A DNA stretch of 64,000 nt from Limnanthes douglasii subsp. nivea (taxonomy: Eukaryota > Streptophyta > Magnoliopsida > Brassicales > Limnanthaceae): contig JAUPFV010000002.1 in the NCBI GenBank assembly GCA_036936605.1, positions 270,266,770 through 270,330,769 of the forward strand, in the 5' to 3' direction. A model generated the notes under the pieces. It saw only the letters and a program-made list of their open reading frames with translations. It had not been told where the DNA came from and made no database searches. Shown here piece after piece: positions 13,020 to 28,192 of this stretch; the stretch's first letter is position 1; every line of letters starts with the position of its first letter. The position numbers were made by a program, and so were the translations under genes.

Positions 13020-13720
13020 GATAATAAAGCTACTTAACTAGAATGTTAGAGGTATAAAAAACAAGTCTACAATCAGAAGACTAAAGTCCATCATTTTTAA
13101 AGATAAGATCTCTCTTTTTTCTATTCAAGAACCCTTTGTTAACTCTAATAATCTCATTGGTATTGCTTCAAAAAAATGGTTTTAAAACGACTTGGCTTTT
13201 TCTTCCAATAAAATCTGGTTTTTATGGAATGACGATTTTTTTATCAATATCTTACGCAATCATACTCAATGTCTGCACTTAGAACTATCCTATGAAAATT
13301 TAGATAAGCTTTTTTTGCTAAAAATTGTTTATCCTAAGTGTCGGAGACATAATAGGACTGATTTGTGGAACACTCTTAGAAGTCTCTCCTCTTCTAATCA
13401 ATGGTTGATTATTGGAGAGTTTAATGTTAAAATCTATGCTCATGAGCAAGGTTGATGTTCAATTTATTGTGTTAAGAGCTCTGATGACTTTAATGACTCT
13501 ATCAGTTATTGCAATCTTGAAGATGCAGGCTATCAGGGTTCTAAATTTACTTGGTCCAACAATTCCAAATGGAAAATGTTGGACAGAGCTCTTTATTATC
13601 TTGTGTTGGCTAATTTTTTTAATGAGACTAGAGTTATTCACATGGTCAAAACTTGTTATGACCATGCCGCGCTTTGTGTTTCTATTTCAAAATATAGTTG
13701 AAAATAAAAGTTCCCAATTT
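13020..13720 (+). pseudogene. LINE ORF2 endonuclease region
   Basis: Apurinic-endonuclease-like domain. The opening strand reads LLN-stop-NVRGIKNKSTIRRLKS, with TAG where the conserved tryptophan codon normally stands. SIQEPFV follows, with the conserved glutamate, and then WLIIGEFNVK near 13400-13440, where the usual GDFN has become GEFN. Frames change several times. A catalytic product is not possible. Confidence 0.75.
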
Positions 13721-14159
13721 CTTAATATGTAGACCATGGATTCAGAGTTTGTTCCTTTGGTTAACAATAACTGGAAGCAGGCCATTAATCATCTCTATAT
13801 CTTTTGGCCTAAGCTTAAAATATTAAAGAGGGCCTTAAAGTTTGGAACTCTATCTATTTTGGTAATTTTTTTTATAAGGTTCATGTATCTTAAGATGTTG
13901 TTAAAAGGCTTGAAATCAGAGTTGCTAATTCTAACAATGATAACATTGAATATGATCTTGTTAATGTTAATGTCATATATCTTCAAACTCTTAGAATGAA
14001 TGAAAAATTCTGGAGGCAAAAGTGTTACTATAACTGGCTAAAAGACAGTGACATATTTTAGAATACGACATCCCAAAGTTGATTACTACTGAAGATAACA
14101 TATTTAACAACATGATAACATATTTAGAATACATGATAACATATTTAACAATATCCCAA

Positions 14160-15490
14160 AGTTGATTACTACTGAAGATAACGACTTACTCTTGAAGCCA
14201 TCTTCTGGACTGGAAATCCTGGAGACTATTAACCAGATGAGTCCTGCTAGTGTTGTTGGAGTGGATGGTTTTAACGTGTACTTCTTCAAAACCTGCTGGA
14301 AAATCATCAAAGTAGATCTATGTCAAGCCATGTCCAGTTTCATCTTTGGCTATAACATTCCTAAAGGAATTATGGCCATAGGTTTGTGTTTAATTCCTAA
14401 AATTGCTAATCATACAACCTGGAAGAACTTTAAACCTATTAGTTTATGTACTCTTCTTAATAGAATAATATTTAAGATTATTAGTAATAGACTTACTAAT
14501 ATACTGCCTAAAATAATCTCTCATGCTCAAGGTGGTTATGTCACCAATATGTCTATTTTTATAACATTTTTATAGTTAAAGAAATGGTTCATGATATTAA
14601 TAGAAATTCTAAGGTTGGTAACATTATAATTCAGTTAGACATGACTAAATTTTTTAATAATATGACTCATTCTTTCATCATTAAAGTTTTGATATCTTTT
14701 GGTTTCTCTATCAAATTTATTAATCTAATCAGTAGTCTAATTAGTTTTGTCTATATCTTTATGTTAATCAATGGCAATGCTATTGGTTTCTTCAAGTCTA
14801 AGAGAGGTTTAAGACAAGGAGATTCTCTCTCCCAGTCTCTTTATTATTGGTGAAGAAGTCTTATTAAGAGGGTTGCACAATTTATTATCATCTCATAAAT
14901 CTATGTCTTATGCTTCTATAACTAAATTTATTCTTCCTTATTTAGCCTTTGCATGCGAGACATCTTAATATTCACTAATAGCACTCAATCAACAATAAAC
15001 AAGCTGAGTGAATTTCTTCAAACCTATCAAGATGTTTTGGACAGAGTATCAACAAAGATAAGACTAAAATTATAGTCTTCATGAGATTTCATCAAACCAG
15101 GCTCTCTTCTCTAATAAATCAACTGGCTTTAGTGTTGTTCAGCTTCCTACAGACTACCTAGACATCACTCTCAACACTAATAACAAATCTATTAACTACA
15201 CTTCTCTCATTAATAAGATTAATAGCAAAATTCTTGATTGGGAGGACAAAAACTTATCATACAGAGGCAGGTTAATTCTTATCAACTTTGTGCTTATGTC
15301 TATATCTCTATATTGGATAAAGACATGTTTTATTCCTAACTGTATAATTAACATAATTGAAAAATATTTCAATAAGTTTGTTTGGGGATCAAAAACTAAT
15401 TACCATAGTATCCATGGGACTAGGTGGTCTTCTTTGTGCAAGCCTTTTGATAAAATTGGTGGTCTGAATATTATAAAAAAATTCTAATAT
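14160..15490 (+). pseudogene. LINE ORF2 reverse transcriptase region
   Basis: Recognisable L1-type RT blocks: SPASVVGVDGFNVYFFK (around 14240), GLCLIPKIANHTTWKNFKPI (around 14380), a fingers/palm stretch with IIQLDMTKFFNN (around 14625), and KRGLRQGDSLSQSL (around 14805). The catalytic F-A-D-D region near 14945-14960 is ruined by substitution and frame change. The thumb-side segment continues to about 15490. Short duplicated sequence at 14080-14165 suggests a small local rearrangement before the RT. Confidence 0.8.
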
Positions 15491-15879
15491 CCAGAACACC
15501 TTCTCATATAAGTTATGGTTTGTTTTCAGGGAAATAATAAGATTTTGGACCAACCTAATACACAATATCTATTGTAGACAGTGGCGCCCTTTGCAAGCTA
15601 ACTATTCTAAAATTGGATCTCAAGTTTAGAGGAGGTTGGCTAATATTAAATCTTTGGCTGAGCCCCGTATCATGTGGAGTTTGGGTAAAGAAGATATGGA
15701 TTTTTTGGTGGAAATGGCATAATCACACCCCATTCATTAAGTTAAATGATAATGTGAATAACTCTTGGTTTAAATCTACTAAGGTCAACTATTTTTGGAT
15801 TAACAATTAGTGGAATCTTAACCTTTTTAATGGCTTAATTTCTACTGACAAGCTCTACAAGAATTAATAACTAAAAAGA

Positions 15880-16300
15880 GGACACTATATTGTGGAAGCT
15901 TTCAAAAGACACAAAATTTTACACCAAAGACACTTGGAACTACATAAGGAAGTATTACAATCAGTCCAATATGTTTAGCAAGCTATGCAACACAAATGCG
16001 CCTAGGAAGTGCTCATTTCTATTATGGAAAATTTTGCACAATTTCATTCCTATAATTTCTAGTTTACAACAAAAAAAATTCAATATTGTTTCCAAATGCC
16101 AGTTTTGCTATTCCCACAAGGATACTAATTATCTTTGTATCTCGTGTAGCTATGCCTAGAGTACTTGATCTCATATTGTAGACTTATTCAAGGTTACTAT
16201 CTACAAGTTCATGATTGTTGCTCACATGACCAGAAACTGGTTCTGGTCTACTAAGCAACAAGTTCATGCTAGAAGCATTTTGCCTCCAATTATATTCTAG
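15880..16300 (+). pseudogene. LINE zf-RVT domain
   Basis: KDTWNYIRKYY, CSFLLWKILHN and CQFCYSHKDTNYLCIS match the zinc-binding domain found after RT in plant LINEs. The open stretch is 15890-16159; the tail (IIWKNRNNTKF) continues past a stop to about 16340. Confidence 0.75.
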
Positions 16301-16336
16301 ATTATATGGAAAAATAGGAATAATACTAAGTTCAAA

Positions 16337-16997
16337 ATGAAGTCTTCTTTTCATATATCCTCTATAAACTATATCAAATATATGATTTGCAGTCTTGATT
16401 CTGCTAACATGTTTAAACCTAAGCACTGGAAAAATGATACTAGTGCTACTATTGACATAGGTTGTTTATCTTTTATTAATTTGAAAAGGAATCCAACATA
16501 CCTGAAATGGACAGCTCATACTCCTGGTAGACTTGAGATGAACACTGATTGTTTTTTTCTCCAAAGTGGCAACTCCAGCGGAGTTGTAATCCTCATAAAT
16601 AAATTTGACGGTATTGTTCTTGGTGCCAGCTTTTTATATGGAAAACTTTCCCTTATTATGGTTAAGTCGAGAGCTCTTCTTAACGGTCTTATTATCTGCA
16701 AGAAAAAGGGTTGGGTTAATGTAGATATTGAAGTAGATTCTTTAATTCTTATTAATCTCATTGCTCATGGTATGGCCCTTACCTCCAATTCTTAACTGCT
16801 GTAGGAAGCTTATCTGCTCCACCATCGTAATATCCCACATTCATAGAGTCCAAAACATGGTTGCCGATTTGTTGGCCAAATGGACTCTAAAATGCAAGAT
16901 GAAGCTTGAGTTCACTAATTCTCAAGCTCCTACCCATCTTTGTGCTATTACCCTTTTGGAAAGTTTGGGTATTGGCTATATTAGTAGTAATTACTGA
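16337..16997 (+). pseudogene. LINE RNase H domain
   Basis: RVT_3-type RNase H. WTAHTPGRLEMNTDCF opens the domain (normally ...NTDG). SSGVVILINKFDGIVLGASF and VDIEVDSLILINLI follow, with the third acidic position (VDS). The last part, VQNMVADLLAKW near 16850-16880, holds the final Asp but lies in another frame after a break near 16795. The first Asp is followed by Cys instead of the usual Gly. Confidence 0.8.
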
Positions 16998-17147
16998 GTT
17001 TATTGATGATTCCTACATTTCTAAGTTACAGATTTCGCCTTTAGTCTTGATTAAGCTTTCTGCTTCCTCATTTGGATCGAATTTTTATCAAATGTTGCGA
17101 ATGGATGCCTTCTAGCTTGTGAATGTCTGGAATCTTCAATCGACAGG

Positions 17148-17580
17148 TTGTTTATGCTCGGACTCATTGTTTGTATGTCTCCCTGATTCCCCGATTTCTT
17201 TCATTTCATCATATTAGCCTTCATCTTCTATCAATTTGCTGCTTCTTCCAATTGGGATTTCCTTTCAATAGCCCTCTACAATTGATTCAAGGGTTGTTTC
17301 GAGATTTCTCAGAAGATTTCTCAAAGATATTTTCTTAAGTCTCGCTGATTGTTTGTTGCTGCTCGGACTCATTGTTTGCATGTCTCTTTCATTCCTCGAT
17401 TAATTTCAGTTCATCAGATTGGTCTTCCTCTTCTATTAATTTGTTGTTGCTTCTAATTTTGGTTCCCTTTCAATAGCCCTCTACAATTGATTCAAGAGTT
17501 GTTTCGAGACTATTCATAAATAGTCCTCTGAAATTGATTCAAAGGTTGTTTCGAGACTTCTGAGAAGATTTCTCAACGAG
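17148..17580 (+). repeat. Tandem duplication in the LINE 3' UTR (~205-base period)
   Basis: GCTCGGACTCATTGTTTG occurs at 17156 and 17361, and CAATAGCCCTCTACAATTGA near 17267 and 17471. A third short copy of the last ~58 bases (AATTGATTCAAAGGTTGTTT) follows near 17535. The offsets are consistent at 204-205 bases. Confidence 0.85.
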
Positions 17581-17620
17581 CTTTTATGGACCTTTTCGTG
17601 ATTCAATAAAAATTTCCTTT

Positions 17621-18155
17621 TGATTTAAAAACTAGTTTGAGACAAATATAATAATTATTTTAATTAAAAAAAGGTTACAATTAAATATATACAATAAAAA
17701 ACTAAACAAATTACATAAAAACTCAAAATATAAAATCATATTTTTTTTATTTATTCACGTACTTTATCCAAAAAACTTAAATCCTAGTATGTCTCTAACT
17801 GAATAGTTAAATTGATATTAACTCTAAGATTATCTAAATTTATATAGATATTTTAGCGTATATAGTTAGTTAGTTGACCATATATTATTGCGTCTTATCT
17901 ATTAAACTTAAAATAAAATAAATAATAATCCAACAGAAGAGAAGACTTTGGAAGGAACAGGGAACAGGAGACTGTTTAAGTTAATAATTAGGGTTCATGC
18001 ACCACCCACACCCTATCTTCCTCTATATAAACCAAATTTCTCTGCACCACCAAATCCTAACTCAAAACAGTACCACTAATCATTACATACATGATACATA
18101 CACAAAACTGTATATAACATTTTCATTTTCTATACATACATTCTCCACATAAAAT
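17621..18155 (+). promoter_or_regulatory. Upstream region of the TAA1-type gene
   Basis: AT-rich spacer, then TATATAA at 18024-18030, about 130 bases before the ATG. This is a credible TATA box with a short, A- and C-rich leader after it. CCACCCACACCC just before the TATA box is C-rich, but I assign it no factor. Confidence 0.6.
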
Positions 18156-20952
<2,797 letters not shown>

Positions 20953-21858
20953 ACTTAGTAGTATGAGAGGAATTGATTGGTATTAATAATTTACTGTATT
21001 GACTGATTGTTTTATGTAGTTAATACAGTTTGTATTTCAAGTATCAAATAGAGTATCATTTGGGATTGACAAGGAACATTGTGTCTGTCCTTCATATAGT
21101 TTCTATCATTTGAATGCGAAATGAAAACATTATTATATAACTAACAGAAATATATGAATAGAATGATATGAATGACTTTAATTGTTCTTATTTTTATGGA
21201 TGATGTTGCCTAGATCGTGTCACATAATTATCCTAGAATCATATTAGGATTATGAACTGATGAAACTGGATAACTGAAAACAGGAGCTCGCTTATGATTG
21301 TGACCTGAATCTGACTGAATCAACTATTCCTTAGTTCAAATTATGTTTTTCAGGATGTTTAGAACCCACCAGTCTTATTCTTATATACATCAACCAGTTT
21401 TTGGAGTCCATACATATGTAACTAATCATAGCCTAAAATAGTTGTCACTAAGTCACCAAATGGTCTCAATCCAAAATACACCTATTAAGAACCTATTAAG
21501 GGTTTTCTTAATAGTTTTTAAATAGTTTTTAGTGGATTAGTTTTTGTTGAGGTTTATGAACCTATTAAGGGTTTTCTTTCAAAATCAGAAGCCTGCTAAA
21601 ATTATCATGGACACAAAATACACAATTTGAACCCTGTTTCTACACCAAAAAAACAATACTCCTTGTGTGATTAAAATTAAGTTCTAAAACATAAGCACTT
21701 AATAATTTTACCGGGAATAAACAAAGTAATAAACTTTCCAGCAAGCAAGGGCCAAAGGCGAGCGATCTTGTGTCATAACTCGAGATTTATCTGCCGTTTT
21801 CGTCCATTTTAATCTCCGTTGAACTCAAAAAGGGTAATTAGAGGGAGTGGTTCCTCAC
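20953..21858. other. Tail-to-tail intergenic region
   Basis: Holds the 3' UTRs of the two converging host genes. A short repeat, CCTATTAAGGGTTTTCTT, occurs near 21488 and 21560. I assign no specific terminator. Confidence 0.5.
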
Positions 21859-24800
21859 TCATACAAGCCTTAATTCATATTCGCCTGCCATGGTTATGTA
21901 TCTCACCCATGGAAGAGCCTGGTAGCCGCTCTTCTCGATAACCTTTAGGTAGCGAACCTACATTAAAAGCACCACGCAGTGTTTAAAAAGACACAAGCTT
22001 CTTTGTAGCATAGCTCATTTAACTACTGACTACTTATAAAATTATCCACTAAACTTTATTTTGTCTCAAATAATTCCCTCCCGTATTCATTTTGTTACGA
22101 ATCACCATTTGGACTATTAATCTAACAAGTGACACTTGCCTTCCCTTAATTGCGAGGGAGGATGAATTCAGGACAACAATCTAGTAATCAAGCAGGGTTC
22201 TTTGAGAGGACAAACCAACAAGCAGCTGATTTGGCAGGGAGTGGACTGCCTAGGGTACTTTGATACAAAGGAAAGTGTGTGATAATTTTGATAATATAAA
22301 CTTTATCATCAAGGGGGGGTTTTGTTCATATTATTTTGCTAGTAAATTATATTTTATCTTTTTGGATTCATCTAAAACATTAAATTGCTTTCTTATGTGC
22401 TGACTTGCATCTTTTGATTTATGTGTTTGCGAGTGAGAATGGTCCGTATAGTAGATACACTAGTGACTAGACAAAAGATGAGTATGATAGAAATCAGTTA
22501 AAAATGTAAGAGATAAAATTCATATTGTACCTGAATTCCTGAAACAGTAAAGTATGGTATTTCAAATTTCACCCGAATTGGAGCTTTCCGGTCTGCAGTT
22601 GCTTCTTCTGAGGTTATGCTGGGAAGACTGAACTCTACCCTCAACATGTATTCCTAAAATATATTGCAAATCCATACAGCATCAAACATAATTTGTAAAT
22701 TACATAAAATTGTAGTTGATTTCGCATAGAAAGATTGATTTAAAAAGTTTGTTAGTACCTTGCCACCAGGAAAGGATTTTATTTTCCAGACCAATGCATC
22801 ATTTTCAGGTGCATATGAAGCAGATCCCATTGACGTCCTAACTTGTGGGTTGGAAGCATCAGATGGCACAGGCAACTGAATCTCAACATTTGTCGCAGTA
22901 CTACAAGAGGACAAAAATATTTCTATCAGTATCTGGAAAATCTAGCCACCTAACTCAAAATTTGTGTATAAACATTTTAATTCAGTTGTTTGGATGTATA
23001 AGAAAAACAATTACAAGTTACCCGCAATTATGCTTATCTTTGTTTCTATTTTCAAATTTTTTACATATCCAACCAAGAGCCTTAATAGATATATACCTAC
23101 GCTCCTTGAACTGACTCCTAGCCTTAACTAACATCTCAACACGACTTTTTGAATGCTTTTCAATTTGAGCTTCCACCCATATGAGGGGCTTCACCTGAAA
23201 TATTTCGCAATCATCAGACGGTCAGATAAACAACTTAAGTTTTAGAGTGTTTTACATTTTAAGAAAAAGAAGAGGAAGTATTACAGGCAACAATGCAAAA
23301 TACCTGGGTACTTAATCTATATGTCATTAGATCAAAAGATCCCTCAGGAGGTATGAATGAGATGGTCCGATCATTCTCAAAACGAGCTAAACGTACACAC
23401 CTAAATCAGAAAAGACATTTAGTAAAGTGAAAACATATAATATTATGCGGAATACAGAGAGCTCACAGAAAAACTACATGAGGAGTAAGGAATATAAGTA
23501 CAATAAAAAGTTGACTAATTACTGATGAAATTTGATATCTTCCAAATCTATAGCCTTCCCCTTTGATGCGCGACCTTGGGCTTCCAACAATAATCTATCA
23601 TTTAGGCCGAGCTTACACTCAGGCATACCACTGCAGTTAGATAGCAAAGGAAATTCTTATAAAACAAAACATCGAAAGAGAGTAGTAAAGCCACGCTTAG
23701 ACACATGGTCGTATGTATTTAAAGAAATAAGTGAGCTAGAACAATATTGTAATTTGCAAGGACAACCAACCGTCAAATTTTAGAAAAGTAATAAATTTTT
23801 AAAGTACTTTAACACATTAAGATTTTCCTTTGCTCGATAAGACCAAGACTTTGGTCCTGCTTGCAGACCACTTTACAGCTCATCTAACTTCAAGCTCAAC
23901 ATTTACAAGTAATCTCTAATATCATTGGCCTTAAGCCTAGAACTCATCAGTAATTCTGCAACCTAACCACCTAACATATCCAGCTATTCAGCACCAATGA
24001 TATAACTTGGAGAATATTAGGAGGTAAGAATTGCGTATGATGGGTCAATTAATTTATTTGAGAACGTTAACCATCCAACAACCATACCATTTACAATTTC
24101 CAAACAAAGAAACCTCAATACTTTTTTCTCTTTAACTAACCATAAATATGAAACATTGCTACATATATATAAACCAAGACTTGCAAACATTTTTTAGAAA
24201 TTCAAATAAAACAATAAAATAAAAACTGTTTTCTCCAAGTGACAAATAAGAACACACCTTAAATAAGTTCGCATCTTCAATGCCCCAACAACATCTGACC
24301 TAATAATTTGACCATTGCTGTTGACAAGTATATTTACACTCTCTATTACGTCCAAGAAAACCTGAAACAACAAGAAAATAATTCTTTGATTTAGTGCACA
24401 AGATCCAGCAAAGAGCTCTTACATTCAAAGAAAAAAAGAGCAACCAACTTCATTCTTCTTGTGTACTATCCCCTCACTTCGCCAGGAGACAGCATTTGTG
24501 ACAGCCATTGGAGGTCTTTGAGTAACTTCCATCCTATAAGCATCAGTCTTAATAAATTCACTGAGGATCCTTGCTTCTGTGAACTGAGGGTAACCGTAGT
24601 CCATCATCTCATCAAGCAACTCATACTGTCAAAATCAACATGTTATATCTTCCCGTACCAATCATTGACAATTCTTCTGAAATAGAAACACTTAATGTAG
24701 TCCCTGCTTAAAATATAAAGCTGAGAAAGGAGATATTCAAGAGACTTACCACTACAACAAAGTTATCCCTGAGTGATTCCTCCTCTAACTCTTCAAAATA

Positions 24801-25885
24801 ATGCTTAAAGACCTGCACCAAGTGAACATGTACAAAAACCATAACTCAACCTACAATCAATGTAAATAACACGAGTCTAAAGACGGTTAAAGACACCATC
24901 TTAAATCTAAACATCGTAGAAATGATATGATATACATAACTAAAATTACGAACAACATACATTGATAACGCTGTGAAGAAAAGAAAGAAGGCTAGCAGCA
25001 TTGCAGTTCTGTCTGGAAGCTATCATAAGGTACACATTAGTGTGCTGTACAAACATGTAGGTCACTCCATTATCATACACAACTGGATCCTGTGACTGTG
25101 GATCTCCCTGAACCACAAATGATATGAAATTATTAGAAACTGCAGTTTCTTTTTAACAGGCTCAAAAGTATAAACAGATAGACACAGTAAAACCAAAAAA
25201 AAAAAAAACTTAAGTGATTCGGCTATTTTTTCACTCTTCTTCCACTTTCAAAGGCAAGAAATAATAAATCCAAGTGATCAGAATCAAATTAAAACAACAA
25301 GTCCAAATTTAACATAGCAATATCAACCCTCATAAGAGCCTATACAAATCAACTAACCACAGTGAAATAAACCAAAATAGGTAGTGAGTTGGCATTTCTA
25401 CATTTCTCATTCACTTTTAAATGCAAGAAACTGAAACATTAATCATAAATCAAAGTACTAGAAACACCAAATTCAATCAGATAGTGACTTTGGCATATCT
25501 TCATATAGATTCAACTTCTAAAGCAAGAAACAAAAACATAAACCAAAGCAATCAAAATCAAAACAAAACGACAAATCTAGTATCATATTCTACAGTTTGG
25601 ATCACATTGTTAAATTAAATAGAGAAAGCTATAGTATAATAAACTTAGTAGTTTCATAATTTGATTCCTCTTTCAAAAGCTAGAAAATCACCTTTATCAG
25701 TCACAAATCGAAGGAAAACGAAAACCAATAAAATCGAGTTGAAAGAAATTAAGGACCTCTTTATCGATGAGCTTAGTGAAAAACCGCTCGGCCTGAACGG
25801 CGGAGACATCACCACGGTAGTCGCGCCACACGAGAACGCGTCCTTTAATATCGAGAAGAAACAGAGCCGAGGCTGCTCCCGCCAT
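21859..25885 (-). CDS. AP1M2: AP-1 clathrin adaptor complex, medium (mu) subunit, 11 exons
   Basis: Cargo-recognising subunit of the AP-1 adaptor at the trans-Golgi/early endosome; it binds Tyr-based sorting signals. Exons, in reading order: 25757-25885, 24961-25107, 24750-24812, 24449-24625, 24258-24361, 23523-23630, 23304-23400, 23097-23194, 22759-22900, 22531-22653, 21859-21957. All introns are GT-AG and all phases agree. The sum is 1,287 bases, 428 aa plus stop, the size of Arabidopsis AP1M2. The longin-like N-terminus (MAGAASALFLLDIKGRVLVW) takes about residues 1-140, followed by a linker (PPMAVTNAVSWRSEG). The mu-homology domain runs from about residue 170 and ends YITMAGEYELRLV. No damage seen. 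The plant paralogue AP1M1 is the alternative name. Confidence 0.96.
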
Positions 25886-26110
25886 AGGCAAACTCGATCT
25901 CAAAGGGATCAGATCGGTGGTTGCAATGGATATAAGGAGATCTCTAGATCATGAATCAGAAAATTCGATTGAAGACGAAGGTAATGCAAAAGTAAAAGCG
26001 TCTCTCTATTGGTACCGATAATTTGCTTTTGCTGTTGCTGTTGCTGTAGATTTGTGTCTCTGACACGAGAAAACAAGATGCTAAACGCTATCAAGCCCCA
26101 TTCGACTCAC
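25886..26110 (-). promoter_or_regulatory. 5' UTR of AP1M2-type gene with (CAGCAA)n run
   Basis: Upstream of the ATG on the minus strand, a run of CAGCAA units lies at about 26029-26047, of the type common in plant leaders. The transcription start is not determinable. A LINE ORF1 starts only about 200 bases further on, in the opposite direction. Confidence 0.5.
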
Positions 26111-26283
26111 TTTTTTTTATGATTTGATTTAAGTTTTGATATTTTGACATGGTGGTTATTCTTCCTCCAATCTTGAAAATTTGTAAATACATTTTTAATA
26201 ATTTTATTTATATATTTACAGTAGGTTTGGAATTTTCAGAATTTTATACTTCAATATAATTTTTTTTTAATAATTAATTTCAA

Positions 26284-27335
26284 ATGAATTTAAGGGGATG
26301 GAAAAGAGAGTCGCTCCAAGAACTAAAACCTTCTTTCCCTGCTGTTGGAATCCAACCGATGGAAGAATTTTATGTTCTTCGTGTTAATGATTCTGGTAAT
26401 CCTCAACATCAAATAAGGAAACAATATGTTGATTTATTTAAGGTAGAGGAATGCTCTGCTTCGTTAAATCCAGAGTTCATCAAGAAAACAGAGCATCACT
26501 ACTCTCTTCAGTACAGTGGGAAGGTTAAAGAAACCCTAATAAAAAAAATCAAGAATAACTTTGATAGAAAAGTTTAGCAATGGAGTACCCAAGAAATTGA
26601 AACTCGAGAGTTTCTTGGCTACTCTAAAATCCAGGGGACCCTTCAACTATGAGGTATGGGACTCTCACCACATTTTCTTCGAATTTGAATTAAAGGAAGA
26701 TTTTTCTAAAATTTGGTCAAGAAACGTATGGAGATTTGATGATTCGGTTATGAGAATCTTGAGATGGAATCAAGATTTCAATAAAAAGTACGAAAACCCT
26801 ACTGTTTTAACATGGGTTCGTTTTGAAAACTTGGGGAAAGTCTATATGATACTGGTTTGGTGAATGATATTGCTGCAGCTATAGGGCCAACGTATAGAGT
26901 TGTTGTTCCTCATAAAAATCGAGCTCATGCCAATGCTTGCTATGCGCAAATAGAGATAAATATCTTTAAAAGCTTGAAAAGAAAATTGTGGATCGGGTTT
27001 GGGAACAATGATGGATATTGGATTTCGATCAGCTATAAAAACATGCCATCATATTGTGACTGTTGTTATCATATAGGGCATAAGTCGTCGGAATGTAAAA
27101 AATATCTTAAGAAAGTTGTAGATACTGCTACAATGGAGGAAAACAGCAAAACTGATGAAGTTAGAGAAGATAAAGAAGATAAGGAAAAGCAATCTGTGGA
27201 TACTAATGAAACAAGAAATATGCAAGTCTTTAAAGTCTATAGGAGAAAACTTAAATCGATCATCACTCAAAAGGAACAAGCAGATGGAAAGGATGAAAGT
27301 AGCAAAGATATGAATCAAGATGTCCAGGTTAAGTT
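26284..27335 (+). pseudogene. Split LINE, part 1: ORF1
   Basis: ORF1 of a second L1-type LINE. MNLRGWKRESLQEL starts it at 26284. A DUF4283 domain (FLATLKSRGPFNYEV, RILRWNQDFNKKYENP) follows in another frame from 26561. A third piece from about 26857 ends in an intact zinc knuckle CDCCYHIGHKSSEC (around 27052-27093) and a lysine/glutamate-rich tail. Two frameshifts (near 26570 and 26850) break it. The frame runs to QVK at 27335, is interrupted by a Gypsy LTR, and resumes in frame at 38152. Confidence 0.88.
27331..27335 (+). repeat. Target duplication AAGTT, left copy
   Basis: AAGTT directly before the left LTR; the second copy is at 38152-38156 directly after the right LTR. Removing the element and one copy restores the LINE ORF1 frame. 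Confidence 0.92.
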
Positions 27336-27746
27336 TGGTGTGAATAATTATTGCCTGAGGGTAGGCTTGTAATTTGGTTGGTGTTTAATAGTAGTATGTG
27401 GGTGTTATGTATTATTTGGTGTATAGAGTAGAGAGATAATTAAGCTGGCTGGTAGCAGTTAATTCTCATTACCCACACTTAATGCAGGTGGTTGGGTATT
27501 TATACCCTGATGTTTGGGCCCTTATGGGCTTTCGGGTCATGTTTAATGGACCCGGGTCATGTTCAAAGACCCATGAGCTCTAAGTAAGAGAGCAAGTAGC
27601 TTAGTCAAGAAGTGTTTAGGTTTTTTAGTACTTTTGTCATAGTTCGAACAGTCCTATGGTCTGAGTATTTGAAGTGGTCTGTCCGGTCCGGAGGCCTTGG
27701 ACCGGTCTGTCCTTGTCCGGGGAGCATGCGGAATTCGGACTCATCA
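27336..27746 (-). repeat. 3' LTR of Tat element 1
   Basis: 411 bases, TGGTGTG to ACTCATCA. A TATA box (TATAAATA on the minus strand) lies at 27497-27504. Confidence 0.95.
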
Positions 27747-27762
27747 GGAGCCCCTTTTTTAG
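27747..27762 (-). other. Polypurine tract of Tat element 1
   Basis: CTAAAAAAGGGGCTCC on the minus strand, directly inside the 3' LTR. Confidence 0.85.
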
Positions 27763-27913
27763 GTGTTTGTGCAAATACTCTTGTCAAAGACCTGAAAAAC
27801 AGTCCGACATCAGGGGTAGTTTTAATCCGGACAGGTCTGTCAATTTAGGCTATGGGTTTATCCGGACTGATAAAGCTTCACGAATTCAAAATGGTTTTTG
27901 CTAGAGTTCGTGG

Positions 27914-28090
27914 GACACGTGTCGCTCTCTGATTGGTTCTTCAGCCGTTTTTTCACCTTGAATTTCGAGTCCACCTTCTTCGAAAAGCAACCTCTTAATT
28001 AAAGGTGGTGACATCAGCGTCGTCTTTTAATCATTACCAACCTTTTCGAATTCTCCTAGGAATCAACTTTTTTTTTCAGATTTAATATAA
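27914..28090 (+). promoter_or_regulatory. Promoter of the antisense gene (G-box and TATA), element 1
   Basis: GACACGTGTC (G-box) at 27914-27923 and TATAA at 28086-28090. The ATG is at 28193. Element 2 has the identical ten-base G-box and a TATA box at nearly the same spacing before its own antisense ATG. A pyrimidine-rich leader (TTTCTCTCTCTAAAG) follows the TATA box. Confidence 0.6.
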
Positions 28091-28192
28091 ATTCAAACTC
28101 ACTTTCTACTATTTTACCATCTCCTTCATATTTACTCTGTAAAATCTCTCAAAGCTTTCTCTCTCTAAAGAAAAAACTCTGTTGGATAGTTT

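Larger units (their letters stand above)
11556..17620 (+). mobile_element. LINE (L1-type), near full length, dead
   Basis: Domains follow the usual plant L1 order on the plus strand: ORF1 (DUF4283 and zinc knuckle), endonuclease, reverse transcriptase, zf-RVT zinc domain, then RNase H, then a 3' UTR with a duplicated unit. Every part carries stops or frameshifts. It is closely related in layout to the LINE split by the Gypsy element at 27-38 kb. Exact ends and the target duplication were not determined. Confidence 0.85.

Noticed and set aside
22845..23114. 89-residue plus-strand frame
   Set aside because: Antisense to exon 9 and intron 8 of the AP1M2-type gene.
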